From Sphingobium amiense (lineage in GTDB: Bacteria > Pseudomonadota > Alphaproteobacteria > Sphingomonadales > Sphingomonadaceae), in contig NZ_AP018664.1 in the NCBI RefSeq assembly GCF_003967075.1, positions 2,790,001 to 2,854,000 of the forward strand: a DNA stretch of 64,000 bases. Reading direction: 5' to 3'. Below the pieces are notes generated by a model. It was not told the DNA's origin and made no database searches. It saw only the letters and a list, made by a program, of their open reading frames with translations. Made by a program: the position numbers and the translations under genes. How positions within the stretch are numbered: position 1 is the stretch's first letter; every line of letters starts with the position of its first letter. Shown piece by piece: positions 51,653 to 61,257 of this stretch.

Positions 51653-51679
51653 TAAACCGGACGCTAACCAGTCCGTATT
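51653..51679 (+). promoter_or_regulatory. possible FliA promoter of motAB
   Basis: TAAA (51653-51656) is followed after 15 bases by TCCGTATT (51672-51679), similar to but weaker than the fliC site. It is 74 bases upstream of the motA ATG, which would fit late expression of the stator. Confidence 0.5.
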
Positions 51680-51753
51680 AACCATCTGACGGGCATCGGT
51701 TCGATGCCGGACAGATCAGGGGCCTGACAAGGCCGGTAACTTCGGGGATATTC

Positions 51754-52617
51754 ATGTTCGCAATCATCGGCCTTGTCGTCCTGCTCGGCATGGTGTTCGG
51801 CGGCTTCATCTTTACCGGCGGCGACATCGGCCCGGTTCTGCATGCCCTTCCCCACGAAATGATCATCATCGGCGGCGCGGCTGTCGGCGCTCTTATCATC
51901 GGCAATTCAGGTTCGGACCTGAAGGCGCTGGGCGGCGGCCTCGGCAAGGTGTTCAAGGGTCCGCAATATAAGAAGCAGGATTTCCTCGACTGCATCTTCC
52001 TTGTCAGCAAGCTCATGAAGACGCTGCGGGTCGAAGGTCCGGTGGCGCTGGAGCCGCATATCGAAGATCCGGGCACATCGCCCATCTTCGGCGAATATCC
52101 CAAGCTGATGAAGGACAAGACGCTGATCCACCTCATCAGCGACACGCTGCGCCTCGTCGTCGTGTCCTCGGGCACGCTCGATCCGCACGCAGTCGAGGAG
52201 GTGATGGACAACAGCCTCAAGACACACCACCACGAAGCACTGAAGCCCGCCGACAATCTTCAGGGACTGGCGGACGCCCTCCCCGCGCTCGGCATCGTCG
52301 CGGCGGTTCTGGGCGTGGTGAAGACCATGGGGTCGATCGACCAGCCGCCTTCGGTGCTGGGCGCGATGATCGGCTCGGCGCTCGTCGGCACCTTCCTTGG
52401 CGTGCTGCTCGCATATGGCATGGTCAACCCCTTCGCCAACCGCTGCCGCGCGGTGATCGAGCAGGACGGCGCCATCTATCATGTGGTGAAGCAGATCATC
52501 ATCGCCTCGCTGCACGGCCATCCGCAGCCGCTGGTGATCGAGGCCGCGCGATCCAGCCTGATCCACGCCAACCAGCCCGGCTTCGCCGAGGTGTTCGACG
52601 GCATGCGGAACAAATAA
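51754..52617 (+). CDS. motA: flagellar motor stator protein MotA
   Basis: 287-residue inner-membrane stator subunit with four transmembrane segments: about residues 2-24, 27-48, 173-195 and 203-228. The pair ALPALGIVAAVLGVVKTMGSIDQPPSVLGAMIGSALVGTFLGVLLAYGMVNPFANRC is the MotA signature with the conserved proline before helix 3. Canonical MotA length. GGGGA lies about 9 bases upstream of the ATG. Four bases before motB. Compare the miniature pair at 41918-43071. Confidence 0.94.
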   Translation: MFAIIGLVVLLGMVFGGFIFTGGDIGPVLHALPHEMIIIGGAAVGALIIGNSGSDLKALGGGLGKVFKGPQYKKQDFLDCIFLVSKLMKTLRVEGPVALEPHIEDPGTSPIFGEYPKLMKDKTLIHLISDTLRLVVVSSGTLDPHAVEEVMDNSLKTHHHEALKPADNLQGLADALPALGIVAAVLGVVKTMGSIDQPPSVLGAMIGSALVGTFLGVLLAYGMVNPFANRCRAVIEQDGAIYHVVKQIIIASLHGHPQPLVIEAARSSLIHANQPGFAEVFDGMRNK

Positions 52618-52620
52618 GCC

Positions 52621-53676
52621 ATGGCCGAGAAAAAGCGCGGCGCGAACGAGCCTGAACCAAGGCCGATCATCGTCAAGAAGATCATCGTCGATGGCCATGG
52701 AGGCCATCATGGCGGCGCATGGAAGGTCGCCTATGCCGACTTCGTGACGGCGATGATGGCCTTCTTCCTGCTGATGTGGCTGCTGGGCGCGACCACCGAA
52801 AAGCAGCGCAAGGGGCTGGCCGACTATTTCACGCCGACGCTGGTGGAACTCAAGATGGCGTCGGCCGGGTCGACCGGCCTGCTCGGCGGCGACAGCATGA
52901 TGAGCAAGGAAAATTATCCGACGACCGGCGGTCAGGGGACGCTCGCCATCACCATTCCGCGCGATGCCAGCGGCACCAAGGACGAAGGCGGCAAGGCGAT
53001 GCGCGCCGCCGACAGGCAGAAGTTCGAGGCGATCAAGAAGAGCCTTGAAGACCGCATGACCCGCAAGGGTCTGGCCAAGCTGCGCAAGAATGTGCGCTTC
53101 ACCGAAACCCGTGAAGGACTGCGCATCGACCTGATCGACGAGGCGGATTTCGCCATGTTCCAGTCGGGAACGGCGACGCTGGTGCCGCAGGCGCGCGCGC
53201 TGATCGGCGAAGTGTCGCAGGCGCTGGGCACCATGCCCAATCCGCTGATCGTGCGGGGTCATACCGATGGCCTGCCCTATGCGGCGGGACGGACGATGAA
53301 CAACTGGATGCTGTCATCCGCGCGCGCCGAATCGACGCGGCAGGCGCTGAGCCAGGGCGGCATTCCGGGCAGCCGTTTCGCCCGGATCGAGGGGGTCGCC
53401 GACCGCGAGCCGTTCATCAAGGACGACGCCTACGACCCGCGCAACCGTCGCATGTCGATCATCCTCGGCTGGACTCGCGGTGGCGCGGACGATGGCCAAG
53501 ACGCCGAGGCCGACGCGGCGACCCGCGCCGCGATCGCCGAGCGCGACGACCCGATGCGGGTGGCGAAAGAACAGGCGCAGCGGCTCGATATGGGCGGCAC
53601 CGGCCTCCCCACCGGCGCCCAACTGCTCAACCCCTCCGCGTCCAGCCACGAAGGCAAGGTCGGCGCCAAACATTGA
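52621..53676 (+). CDS. motB: flagellar motor stator protein MotB
   Basis: 351-residue stator subunit with one N-terminal transmembrane helix AYADFVTAMMAFFLLMWLLGA containing the ion-carrying aspartate, a plug/linker region, and an OmpA-type C-terminal domain with VRGHTDGLPYAAGRTMNNWMLSSARAESTRQALSQGGI and NRRMSIIL that binds peptidoglycan. A polar C-terminal tail (about residues 295-351) extends past the OmpA domain. The gene converges with the LuxR-type regulator, three bases apart. Confidence 0.96.
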   Translation: MAEKKRGANEPEPRPIIVKKIIVDGHGGHHGGAWKVAYADFVTAMMAFFLLMWLLGATTEKQRKGLADYFTPTLVELKMASAGSTGLLGGDSMMSKENYPTTGGQGTLAITIPRDASGTKDEGGKAMRAADRQKFEAIKKSLEDRMTRKGLAKLRKNVRFTETREGLRIDLIDEADFAMFQSGTATLVPQARALIGEVSQALGTMPNPLIVRGHTDGLPYAAGRTMNNWMLSSARAESTRQALSQGGIPGSRFARIEGVADREPFIKDDAYDPRNRRMSIILGWTRGGADDGQDAEADAATRAAIAERDDPMRVAKEQAQRLDMGGTGLPTGAQLLNPSASSHEGKVGAKH

Positions 53677-53679
53677 CGG

Positions 53680-54723
53680 TCAGACGATGGCGAGCGCGCT
53701 CGTCAGGATGATCCGGACCAGATCGGCATGGCCCCTAGCGCCGGTCTTGGCGTAGATATTCTTGGAATAATGACGCCCCGTCTCGATGCTGAGGCCGATG
53801 GACGCCGCCGCCTGCGCAATGGACAGCCCCTGCGTCATCGCCCATGCCATGCGCGCTTCGCTGGGCAGGAGGCCGAACAGCGCGGCGATCTGTTCGTGAC
53901 GGTCCTGCCGCGACCAGTGATCGCCACTGAGATACAGGATCGCGACCGCCGCCTTCTGCGATCCGGCGGCACCGTTCCGCAACGGGGCGACCAAAATGTC
54001 GGCAAGCGGATCGCGGCTTAGATTGAAGGCTCTTGGCGGCCTGTCCTCCCCCTTCCCGAAGGCCTTGACCAACGCCGTCAGTTCCCGATCCACGACCGGC
54101 GAAGCCGGCACCAGCCGATCGTAACGACCGCGCCGCAGCAGCGGCGACTTGCGGAAAAATTCGTCGGCATAGGGAGTCATGTCAACGATGCGGCAGGACG
54201 CGTCCACCGTGATCCAGCCAGCGTTAAGGCGACCGAAGGTCTCCGCCGCGACAGAAGCGCGCTGCCGCTCCTGCTCCAGCACACCATAGGTTTTAAGGAC
54301 GATGGCAAGGTGCGGAACCATGGCCGACAGCAGCGCACCGACGCTCGGCTTCAGTTCCGTATCGTCCGCGCAATGAAGCCATGCGGCCATCTCGCCCCCG
54401 TCGCTCACGCGCACGATCCGCATATGGCGCAGCGCCAGCGAGCCGGCCATGGAATCGTCATCTCGTTCCATCAATTCCTCCAGCGCATAGACGCGCCCCG
54501 GCCGCATCCGGTCGTAAACCGACGGGTCGAGCGGCACGGATGCGCCCCGACCGCGTGCGGAATGCAGCAGGAGAGAGGCATCCTCATCCCCTGTCCGCAC
54601 GCGCAGCCCGACATGCGCAACGCCTGCCATATCCCTCAACTGATCGAGAAATTCACTCCACAACGGGCGGTCGAAAATGCCCCGATGCAGCGCTTCCACC
54701 AGCCGCGATTGATCCCAGCGCAC
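53680..54723 (-). CDS. LuxR-family helix-turn-helix transcriptional regulator
   Basis: 347-residue protein with a C-terminal LuxR-type domain (LLPSEARMAWAMTQGLSIAQAAASIGLSIETGRHYSKNIYAKTGARGHADLVRIIL, about residues 285-340); the preceding region may contain a PAS-like fold (LNAGWITVDASCRIVDMTPYADEFFRKSP). No receiver or acyl-homoserine-lactone binding pattern is evident. Its target is unknown; it is divergent from cysD with a perfect 12-base palindrome in between and convergent with motB. Such orphan LuxR regulators are frequent in sphingomonads. Confidence 0.85.
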   Translation of the reverse strand: MRWDQSRLVEALHRGIFDRPLWSEFLDQLRDMAGVAHVGLRVRTGDEDASLLLHSARGRGASVPLDPSVYDRMRPGRVYALEELMERDDDSMAGSLALRHMRIVRVSDGGEMAAWLHCADDTELKPSVGALLSAMVPHLAIVLKTYGVLEQERQRASVAAETFGRLNAGWITVDASCRIVDMTPYADEFFRKSPLLRRGRYDRLVPASPVVDRELTALVKAFGKGEDRPPRAFNLSRDPLADILVAPLRNGAAGSQKAAVAILYLSGDHWSRQDRHEQIAALFGLLPSEARMAWAMTQGLSIAQAAASIGLSIETGRHYSKNIYAKTGARGHADLVRIILTSALAIV

Positions 54724-54749
54724 CCGAAAATCTCCTTCGCAACATACCC

Positions 54750-54761
54750 TCCCATATGGGA
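54750..54761. promoter_or_regulatory. perfect palindrome in the regulator-cysD intergenic region
   Basis: TCCCATATGGGA, a perfect 12-base palindrome, lies 27 bases upstream of the LuxR-type gene start and about 55 bases upstream of the cysD start, so it is placed to act as an operator for one or both. Confidence 0.5.
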
Positions 54762-54815
54762 TGATCTATTATGATTCCAGTGGTGCATGAGGGCCGCATC
54801 ATGTTTGGAGCGATC

Positions 54816-55736
54816 ATGGCCGACCACGTAACGCAGACCCATCTGGACCGTCTTGAGGCAGAGGCGATCCATATCATGCGGGAGGTTGTGGCGGAGGCTG
54901 AACGGCCGGTGATGCTCTATAGCGTGGGGAAGGACAGCGCGGTGATGCTGCATCTCGCGCGCAAGGCCTTCTACCCCTCGCCGCCGCCCTTCCCGCTGCT
55001 CCATGTCGATACGACGTGGAAGTTCAAGGCGATGTACGATCTGCGCGACCGGATGGCGCGCGAGAGCGGGATGGAATTGCTGGTCTACCAGAACCCTGAA
55101 GCAGGCGAGCGGGGGATCAACCCGTTCGACCATGGCCCGCTGCACACCGACATGTGGAAGACGGAGGGGCTGAAGCAGGCGCTCGACCTTTACGGCTTCG
55201 ACGCGGCCTTCGGCGGGGCGCGCCGCGACGAGGAAAAGAGCCGGGCCAAGGAGCGGATCTTTTCCTTCCGCACCGCCTCGCACGGCTGGGACCCCAAGAA
55301 CCAGCGGCCGGAACTGTGGAACCTCTACAACGCGCGCAAGAACAAGGGCGAGAGCATCCGAGTCTTCCCGATCAGCAACTGGACCGAGCTGGACATCTGG
55401 CAATATATTCACCTGAACGACGTGCCCATCGTCCCGCTCTACTTCGCCGAGGAACGGCCGACCTATGAATGGGAAGGCCAGCTCTTCATGGCCGACGACA
55501 TCGAACGGCTGGAAAAGGTGCTGGGTCGGCGGCCCGAGATCGTCAACCGCTCCATCCGCTTCCGCACATTGGGCTGCTTCCCGCTGACCGGCGCGGTCGA
55601 AAGCACAGCCAGGACGCTGCCCGAAGTGATCCAGGAGACTTTGCTCACCACCACCAGCGAACGGCAGGGCCGCGTCATCGACAAGGACGCAGGCGGCGCG
55701 GGGATGGAGAAAAAGAAGCAGGAGGGGTATTTCTGA
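54816..55736 (+). CDS. cysD: sulfate adenylyltransferase subunit 2
   Basis: 306-residue subunit that adenylylates sulfate to APS with the GTPase CysN. The PP-loop [39 protein letters not shown] and [22 protein letters not shown] blocks are diagnostic. ATG 54816 is chosen because GGAG lies about 6 bases upstream and the following residues match the CysD N terminus; an in-frame ATG at 54771 adds 15 unrelated residues. The stop overlaps the cysNC start (TGATG). First gene of cysD-cysNC-cysQ. Confidence 0.96.
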   Translation: MADHVTQTHLDRLEAEAIHIMREVVAEAERPVMLYSVGKDSAVMLHLARKAFYPSPPPFPLLHVDTTWKFKAMYDLRDRMARESGMELLVYQNPEAGERGINPFDHGPLHTDMWKTEGLKQALDLYGFDAAFGGARRDEEKSRAKERIFSFRTASHGWDPKNQRPELWNLYNARKNKGESIRVFPISNWTELDIWQYIHLNDVPIVPLYFAEERPTYEWEGQLFMADDIERLEKVLGRRPEIVNRSIRFRTLGCFPLTGAVESTARTLPEVIQETLLTTTSERQGRVIDKDAGGAGMEKKKQEGYF

Positions 55737-57661
55737 TGACCGGCACCGACACCATCGCAGACCCCATCTACCGGACCGACGCGCTCATCGCGCAGGACAT
55801 CGACGCCTATCTCGAAACGCATCAGCACAAGACGATGCTGCGTTTCATCACCTGCGGCAGTGTGGACGACGGCAAGTCGACGCTGATCGGGCGGCTGCTC
55901 TACGATTCGAAGATGATCTTCGAGGATCAGCTTGCCGCGCTGGAAAGCGACAGCCGGAAAGTCGGCACGCAGGGGCAGGAGATCGACTTCGCCCTGCTCG
56001 TCGACGGCCTTGCCGCCGAGCGCGAACAGGGCATCACCATCGACGTCGCCTACCGCTTCTTCAACACCGAAAAGCGCAAGTTCATCGTCGCCGACTGTCC
56101 GGGGCACGAACAATATACGCGCAATATGGTGACGGGTGCATCGACCGCCGATCTGGCCGTCATCCTGATCGACGCGCGCAAGGGTGTGCTGGTTCAGACG
56201 CGGCGGCACAGCTATCTCTGCCACCTGATCGGCATCCGCAACATCGTGCTGGCGGTCAACAAGATGGATCTGGTCGATTACGACCCTGCCGTCTTCGACG
56301 CGATCGTAAAGGACTATGGCGAATTCGCGCGCTCGATCGGCATCGACAGCTTCACCGCCATGCCGATCTCGGGCTTCCGGGGTGACAATATCACGACCCG
56401 TTCGGCCAACACTCCCTGGTATGACGGCCCGACGCTGATCGATCATCTCGAAACGGTCGAGGTGCGCACGGCGGGCGATCAGGCGCGGCCCTTCCGGATG
56501 CCGGTCCAGTGGGTCAACCGCCCCAATCTCGACTTCCGGGGCTTTTCGGGCCTGATCGCCAGCGGATCGGTGCGGCCGGGCGATGCGGTGCGGGTGCTGC
56601 CTTCGGGCAAGACGTCCACCGTCAGCCGCATCGTGACGCTTGAGGGCGACCGGGACGCCGCCGTGGCGGGCCAGTCGGTCACGCTCTGCCTTGCCGACGA
56701 GATCGACTGTTCGCGCGGCGACGTGATCGCCCTGTCAGACGATCCGCCGCAGGTATCCAGCCAGTTCGAGGCGACGATCGTATGGATGGACGACGACGCC
56801 CTGCTGCCGGGCCGCTCCTACTGGCTCAAGATCGGTACGCAGAGCGTGTCGGCGACGGTGCAGGCGCCCAAATATGTCGTCAACGTCAACACGATGGAGC
56901 ATCTCGCCGCCAAGACGCTGGACCTCAACGCCATCGGCGTTGCGGAGGTGGCGACCGACCGGCCGATCACTTTCGAGCCCTATGCCGACAACCGCACGCT
57001 GGGCGGTTTCATCCTGATCGACAAGATCACCAACCGCACGGTCGGCGCGGGCATGCTGCACTTCGCGTTACGCCGGGCGCAGAATGTCCACTGGCAGGCC
57101 ACAGACATCGGTCGCGAGCAGCATGCGCAGATGAAGAATCAGGTGCCGCGCATCCTGTGGTTCACAGGGTTGTCCGGCGCAGGAAAATCGACCATCGCAA
57201 ATGAGGTGGAAAAGCGCCTCCACCTCATGAACCGCCACACGTTCCTGCTGGATGGGGACAATGTGCGCCACGGTCTCAACAAGGATCTGGGCTTTACCGA
57301 GGCGGACCGGATCGAAAATATCCGCCGTGTGGGCGAAGTGGCGAAGCTGATGGCCGACGCGGGCCTCATCGTCCTCACAGCCTTCATCTCCCCCTTCCGC
57401 GCCGAACGCGAGATGGTGCGCAGGATGCTGCCCGAAGGCGAGTTCATCGAGATCCATGTCGACACGCCTATCGAGGTCGCGGAGGCGCGCGACGTCAAGG
57501 GTCTCTACAGGAAGGCACGGGCGGGCCAGCTCAAGAACTTCACCGGCATCGACAGCCCCTATGAGGCGCCCGAAAACCCCGAAGTGCGCGTCAACACCGC
57601 GGAAATGACCGCCGAAGAAGCCGCCGACCATATCGTCCGCGCGATCATGCCCCTCAAATGA
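55736..57661 (+). CDS. cysNC: bifunctional sulfate adenylyltransferase subunit 1 / adenylylsulfate kinase
   Basis: 641-residue fusion of CysN (residues about 1-450) and CysC (about 460-641). The N-terminal GTPase has P-loop [34 protein letters not shown] and NKMDLVDY; the APS-kinase part has its own P-loop GLSGAGKST near residue 485, then [15 protein letters not shown] and [10 protein letters not shown]. The product makes PAPS from sulfate together with CysD. Starts one base inside the cysD stop and overlaps cysQ by four bases. A longer upstream frame is shadow of cysD. Confidence 0.96.
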   Translation: MTGTDTIADPIYRTDALIAQDIDAYLETHQHKTMLRFITCGSVDDGKSTLIGRLLYDSKMIFEDQLAALESDSRKVGTQGQEIDFALLVDGLAAEREQGITIDVAYRFFNTEKRKFIVADCPGHEQYTRNMVTGASTADLAVILIDARKGVLVQTRRHSYLCHLIGIRNIVLAVNKMDLVDYDPAVFDAIVKDYGEFARSIGIDSFTAMPISGFRGDNITTRSANTPWYDGPTLIDHLETVEVRTAGDQARPFRMPVQWVNRPNLDFRGFSGLIASGSVRPGDAVRVLPSGKTSTVSRIVTLEGDRDAAVAGQSVTLCLADEIDCSRGDVIALSDDPPQVSSQFEATIVWMDDDALLPGRSYWLKIGTQSVSATVQAPKYVVNVNTMEHLAAKTLDLNAIGVAEVATDRPITFEPYADNRTLGGFILIDKITNRTVGAGMLHFALRRAQNVHWQATDIGREQHAQMKNQVPRILWFTGLSGAGKSTIANEVEKRLHLMNRHTFLLDGDNVRHGLNKDLGFTEADRIENIRRVGEVAKLMADAGLIVLTAFISPFRAEREMVRRMLPEGEFIEIHVDTPIEVAEARDVKGLYRKARAGQLKNFTGIDSPYEAPENPEVRVNTAEMTAEEAADHIVRAIMPLK

Positions 57662-58419
57662 GCGGGGCCATGACCGACGCGCAGCTTGCCGCCCATCTGG
57701 CCGAGGTGACGGGGCGGCTGCTGCTGGCGGTGCGCGACAGCGGCGTGCTGAGCCTCAAGGCGCTGGGCAAGGCGGGCGACGCCACCGCCAACCAGTATCT
57801 GTGCCACGCGCTGCGCGAACAGCGGCCCGACGACGGGCTGCTCTCCGAGGAAGAGAGGGACAATCCTGACCGCCTTACCCGGTCGCGCGTCTGGATCGTC
57901 GATCCGGTCGACGGCACGCGCGAATATGGCGAGGCGCGGACCGACTGGGCGGTGCATGTCGGCCTTGCCATCGACGGCGTGGCGAGCGTGGGCGCGGTCG
58001 CCCTCCCCGGCCTCGACGGCGGCGTCGTCCTGCGCACCGACCAGCCGCTCGCGCTGCCGCCTGCGCCGGAAAGATTGCGCATGGTGGTGTCGCGCACCCG
58101 CCCTGCGCGCGAGGCGCTCGCCGTCGCGCAGGCGATCGGCGCGGACCTCGTCCCTATGGGCAGCGCCGGCGCAAAGGCCATGGCCCTGATCCTCGGCCAG
58201 GCCGACATCTATCTCCATTCCGGCGGCCAGTATGAATGGGATAGCTGCGCGCCCGTCGCCGTCGCGCGCGCCCACGGCCTCCACGCCTCCCGTATCGACG
58301 GCACCCCGCCCCGCTACAACCAGCCTAACCCGCACATGCCGGACATTCTGATATGCCGACCGGAGCACGCGACACGCCTCCTCGCGGAAATAGCGAACCT
58401 TGACACCGCCGACCGATAA
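57658..58419 (+). CDS. cysQ: 3'(2'),5'-bisphosphate nucleotidase
   Basis: 253-residue inositol-monophosphatase-family phosphatase that hydrolyses PAP and controls the PAPS pool. The metal-binding pattern LLSEEERD and [13 protein letters not shown], and the C-terminal [14 protein letters not shown] are seen. It overlaps cysNC by four bases and closes the operon. The tail of the gene is followed by an abrupt change in base composition. Confidence 0.93.
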   Translation: MSGAMTDAQLAAHLAEVTGRLLLAVRDSGVLSLKALGKAGDATANQYLCHALREQRPDDGLLSEEERDNPDRLTRSRVWIVDPVDGTREYGEARTDWAVHVGLAIDGVASVGAVALPGLDGGVVLRTDQPLALPPAPERLRMVVSRTRPAREALAVAQAIGADLVPMGSAGAKAMALILGQADIYLHSGGQYEWDSCAPVAVARAHGLHASRIDGTPPRYNQPNPHMPDILICRPEHATRLLAEIANLDTADR

Positions 58420-58823
58420 GCGGCGGCCGGACCTTCCGGACTGGCGGACAGCGGCGATCCGGAGGGGACATAAATGGCGGAGAGGGTGGGAGACTATCCC
58501 ATAGCAATAATTCATATTAAAATCAGTATATTAGCATTACCGCTGCGAGCAAGCTTCAATTTTTATGTAGCAATTTAGAGGGCTAGAAATGCTCGATAGG
58601 CGACTGTCCGGTTCCGAGGAAGTTGCGGGAATAGCCGACATCACTCGCGGCGGCTGTCGGCAGCAGACGACCAAATCCAACCGTTCGCCAGTCGACTTTT
58701 TGAACGGCACCTTCTGACACAACTTGCCATTGGCCAACGCGACGCCGCTTCACAGCAACACGCCCTGCTACACGACGTCCGACAGTCAGAACTCTTGATC
58801 CAAAGCGCCGTTCGTACTGAGCG
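58420..58823. other. 404-base gap without a supported gene, boundary of the accessory region
   Basis: No convincing gene was found. Bases 58500-58590 are clearly AT-richer than the rest of the window (for example ATTCATATTAAAATCAGTAT), whereas 58590-58823 is closer to the average. Short frames on the minus strand (58537-58737, 58583-58852) lack a ribosome site and family features. The stretch separates the cys operon from the truncated hsdR and probably marks the edge of an imported segment. Confidence 0.6.
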
Positions 58824-60392
58824 TTATGCGGCCGCTCTCTCACGCAAATCATTCAAGACTCGCACAATTCGCATGACGTCGGCCTGCTGGAATACACCAC
58901 TCACGCCCTGGTCATCAAAGTCCGTAAACGGGCTCTCATAGAGGCGGCGCGGGTCCATTGCACCCCGTTCAGTCAGATAATCGATAATTAGATTGATGAA
59001 CTCAATCTGATTGGCACTGTGATTTTGCGCCGCCAGAAAATCGCCGAAGGCGGATTTTGCCGCTTCGCGATCTAGACCAATCAGAGAACGGACAAACAGC
59101 CCAAGCCCTCCCTCCTCCTGCAATAGGGCGAAATCGTCGTCTGACGCATCCGCCTCATTACGCAAAAGTCGTTCCAACTCTGCGAGGTCTTGTGGCGTCA
59201 ACTGCTCGTTACGGCGGAGCTTTTGAATCGTGATGTGATCGGCATGGGATTTCAGGAAGTGGCGGACCTTCATATGAAAGCGCGCCTTGTCGGTGCCCAC
59301 ACTCACGTCCGGCAGCGCTATGACTGCGCCTTCGCCAATCTCGTCCTCAAAGTCTGTGTAGACAATCTGTCGTTCATCGCCTTCGATCAGTTTGATGAGC
59401 GAGCGCAAACGCCGGCGCATCTGCTCCAGCGTCCAGGCATTGATGTCCTGCCAATATTCGTCGGTCTGCACTTCCATAATGAGCTGCATCTCGGCGGCGA
59501 CCATGGGCACATTGCCCAGCTCTTCAAGCTTCCCGGCGAGCGCCACGACCTTTTCCTTGCACCGGGAGAAGATCGCATCGTTTTGCAGGAGAGCAAGCTG
59601 GCCGCTCAGAACAATATAATCGAACTGCTTGGCGGCGATGTCGTTATCGACCAGCGCCGTGGGAAGCCCCGCCACCTCATGGATCAGGGTGTTCTGGTCC
59701 TCGCCGCTGAAACGATCCCACGCTTCGCGCTGCTGGAACTGCTCAACGGCGCGGCGTTTGACGCGCACGAGAAAATTGTCGAGACTCATGCCGCTGACTT
59801 CATCGAACAGCCGCCCCCGAATATCGGAATTGAGCTGCGCCAGTCCGCCCTCCCGCTCCGCCTCCGGCAATTCCTGGAGATGCGCGGCAATCGCCACTCT
59901 CGCGGTGAAAAGACGCTGGCTTAGCGACTCGCCCACTGGGCTATCGACGACTTTGGGGTTCTGATTGAAGAACTCGAAGTTCTGGCAGAAATCGAAAATG
60001 TTGAAGGTTTCTTTGTGCCGCGCTGGGCCGAACAGGTCGTAACGCAAGCGCGTTCCACGCCCGATCATCTGCCAGAATTTGGTTCGGGAGCGCACGATCT
60101 TGAAGAACACGAGATTTAGCACCTCGGGTACGTCGATGCCCGTATCCAACATATCGACCGAGATCGCGATGTGCGGCGACTTTTCAGGATCGGAAAAATC
60201 ATCGATCAACGACTGCACATACTCGGTTTTGAAATCGATCACGCGTGCGAACTGACCAGCCAAATGCGGATAGTTTGTGTCGAACCGCTTGGCTATGAAC
60301 TGCGCGTGGTCGTGGTTTTTGGCAAAAATGATCGACTTGCCTAGCCGGTCGCCCTCGGCGACCTTGAGGCCGTGCATCATCAGGTGCTTGAG
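58824..60392 (-). pseudogene. hsdR: type I restriction enzyme R subunit (HsdR), 5' part missing
   Basis: About 522 residues remain of a protein that is normally around 800-1000. The visible part begins in the second RecA-like helicase domain: IIFAKNHDHAQFIAKRF, SVDMLDTGIDVPEVLNLVFFKIVRSRTKFWQMIGRGTRL (motifs V and VI) and then the C-terminal EcoEI-type region to the end. The N-terminal nuclease and motifs I-III are absent. The frame stays open into the IS21 end (CTC AAG CAC CTG precedes ATG 60380), so an in-frame ATG may allow a short product, but restriction activity is impossible without the missing domain. No hsdM or hsdS is seen on this side. Confidence 0.85.
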
Positions 60393-60486
60393 TGTTGATT
60401 TCCACTGAGAGTTGACCCGGGATTTTCATCGAGAAGTGACCCGGTTGGAAGGTATGTCCCGCTATGCGGGTGGTGGGTCAAGCGGG

Positions 60487-61257
60487 TTATTTTTCCTTTC
60501 GTGATTTGGGGTCCGCGGCGCTGGCCCTGAACCGAAAGCTGTCATTGCCGGTCTCGAGGATGTGACAGTGGTGGGTGAGCCGGTCCAGCAGAGCCGTTGT
60601 CATCTTGGCATCACCGAACACGCCAGCCCATTCGCTGAAGCTGAGGTTGGTGGTGATGACGACGCTGGTGCGCTCGTAAAGCTTGCTCAGCAGGTGGAAC
60701 AGCAGCGCGCCGCCTGACGGGCTGAACGGCAAGTATCCGAGCTCGTCGAGGATGACGAGGTCGAGGCGCAGGAGCCGTTCGGACAGTTGGCCTGCCTTGT
60801 TCATGGCCTTTTCCTGTTCCAGCGCGTTGACCAGGTCGACGGTGGCGAAGAAGCGGACCTTCTTGCGGTGATGCTCGACCGCCTGGACGCCAAGTGCGGT
60901 GGCGACGTGCGTCTTGCCGGTGCCGGGGCCACCGATCAGGACGACGTTATGGGCGCCATCGATAAACTCGCCGCGATGCAACTGGCGGACCATGGCTTCG
61001 TTGACCTCGCTGGAAGCGAAGTCGAAGCCGGCCAGGTCCTTGTAGGCCGGGAACCGGGCCGCCTTGATCTGGTAGGCGATGGACCGAACCTCGCGCTCGG
61101 CCATCTCGGCCTTGAGCAACTGGGAGAGGATGGGGATGGCCGCATCGAAGGCGGGTGCCCCCTGCTCGATGAGGTCAGCGACGGCCTGGGCCATGCCGTA
61201 CATCTTGAGGGAGCGCAGCATGACCATGACGGCGGCGCTGGCGGGATCATGACGCAT
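60487..61257 (-). CDS. istB: IS21 helper ATPase IstB
   Basis: 256-residue AAA+ protein that assists the IstA transposase. Walker [18 protein letters not shown], Walker [27 protein letters not shown], and the conserved [30 protein letters not shown] end are present. ATG 61257 ([10 protein letters not shown]) overlaps the istA stop by 11 bases, as in IS21 elements; earlier in-frame starts lie inside istA. Confidence 0.93.
   Translation of the reverse strand: MRHDPASAAVMVMLRSLKMYGMAQAVADLIEQGAPAFDAAIPILSQLLKAEMAEREVRSIAYQIKAARFPAYKDLAGFDFASSEVNEAMVRQLHRGEFIDGAHNVVLIGGPGTGKTHVATALGVQAVEHHRKKVRFFATVDLVNALEQEKAMNKAGQLSERLLRLDLVILDELGYLPFSPSGGALLFHLLSKLYERTSVVITTNLSFSEWAGVFGDAKMTTALLDRLTHHCHILETGNDSFRFRASAADPKSRKEK

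Noticed and set aside
58537..58852. two minus-strand frames of 66 and 89 codons after the hsdR remnant
   Set aside because: No ribosome site, no family pattern, and the two overlap in different frames; treated as non-coding, possibly a repeat.
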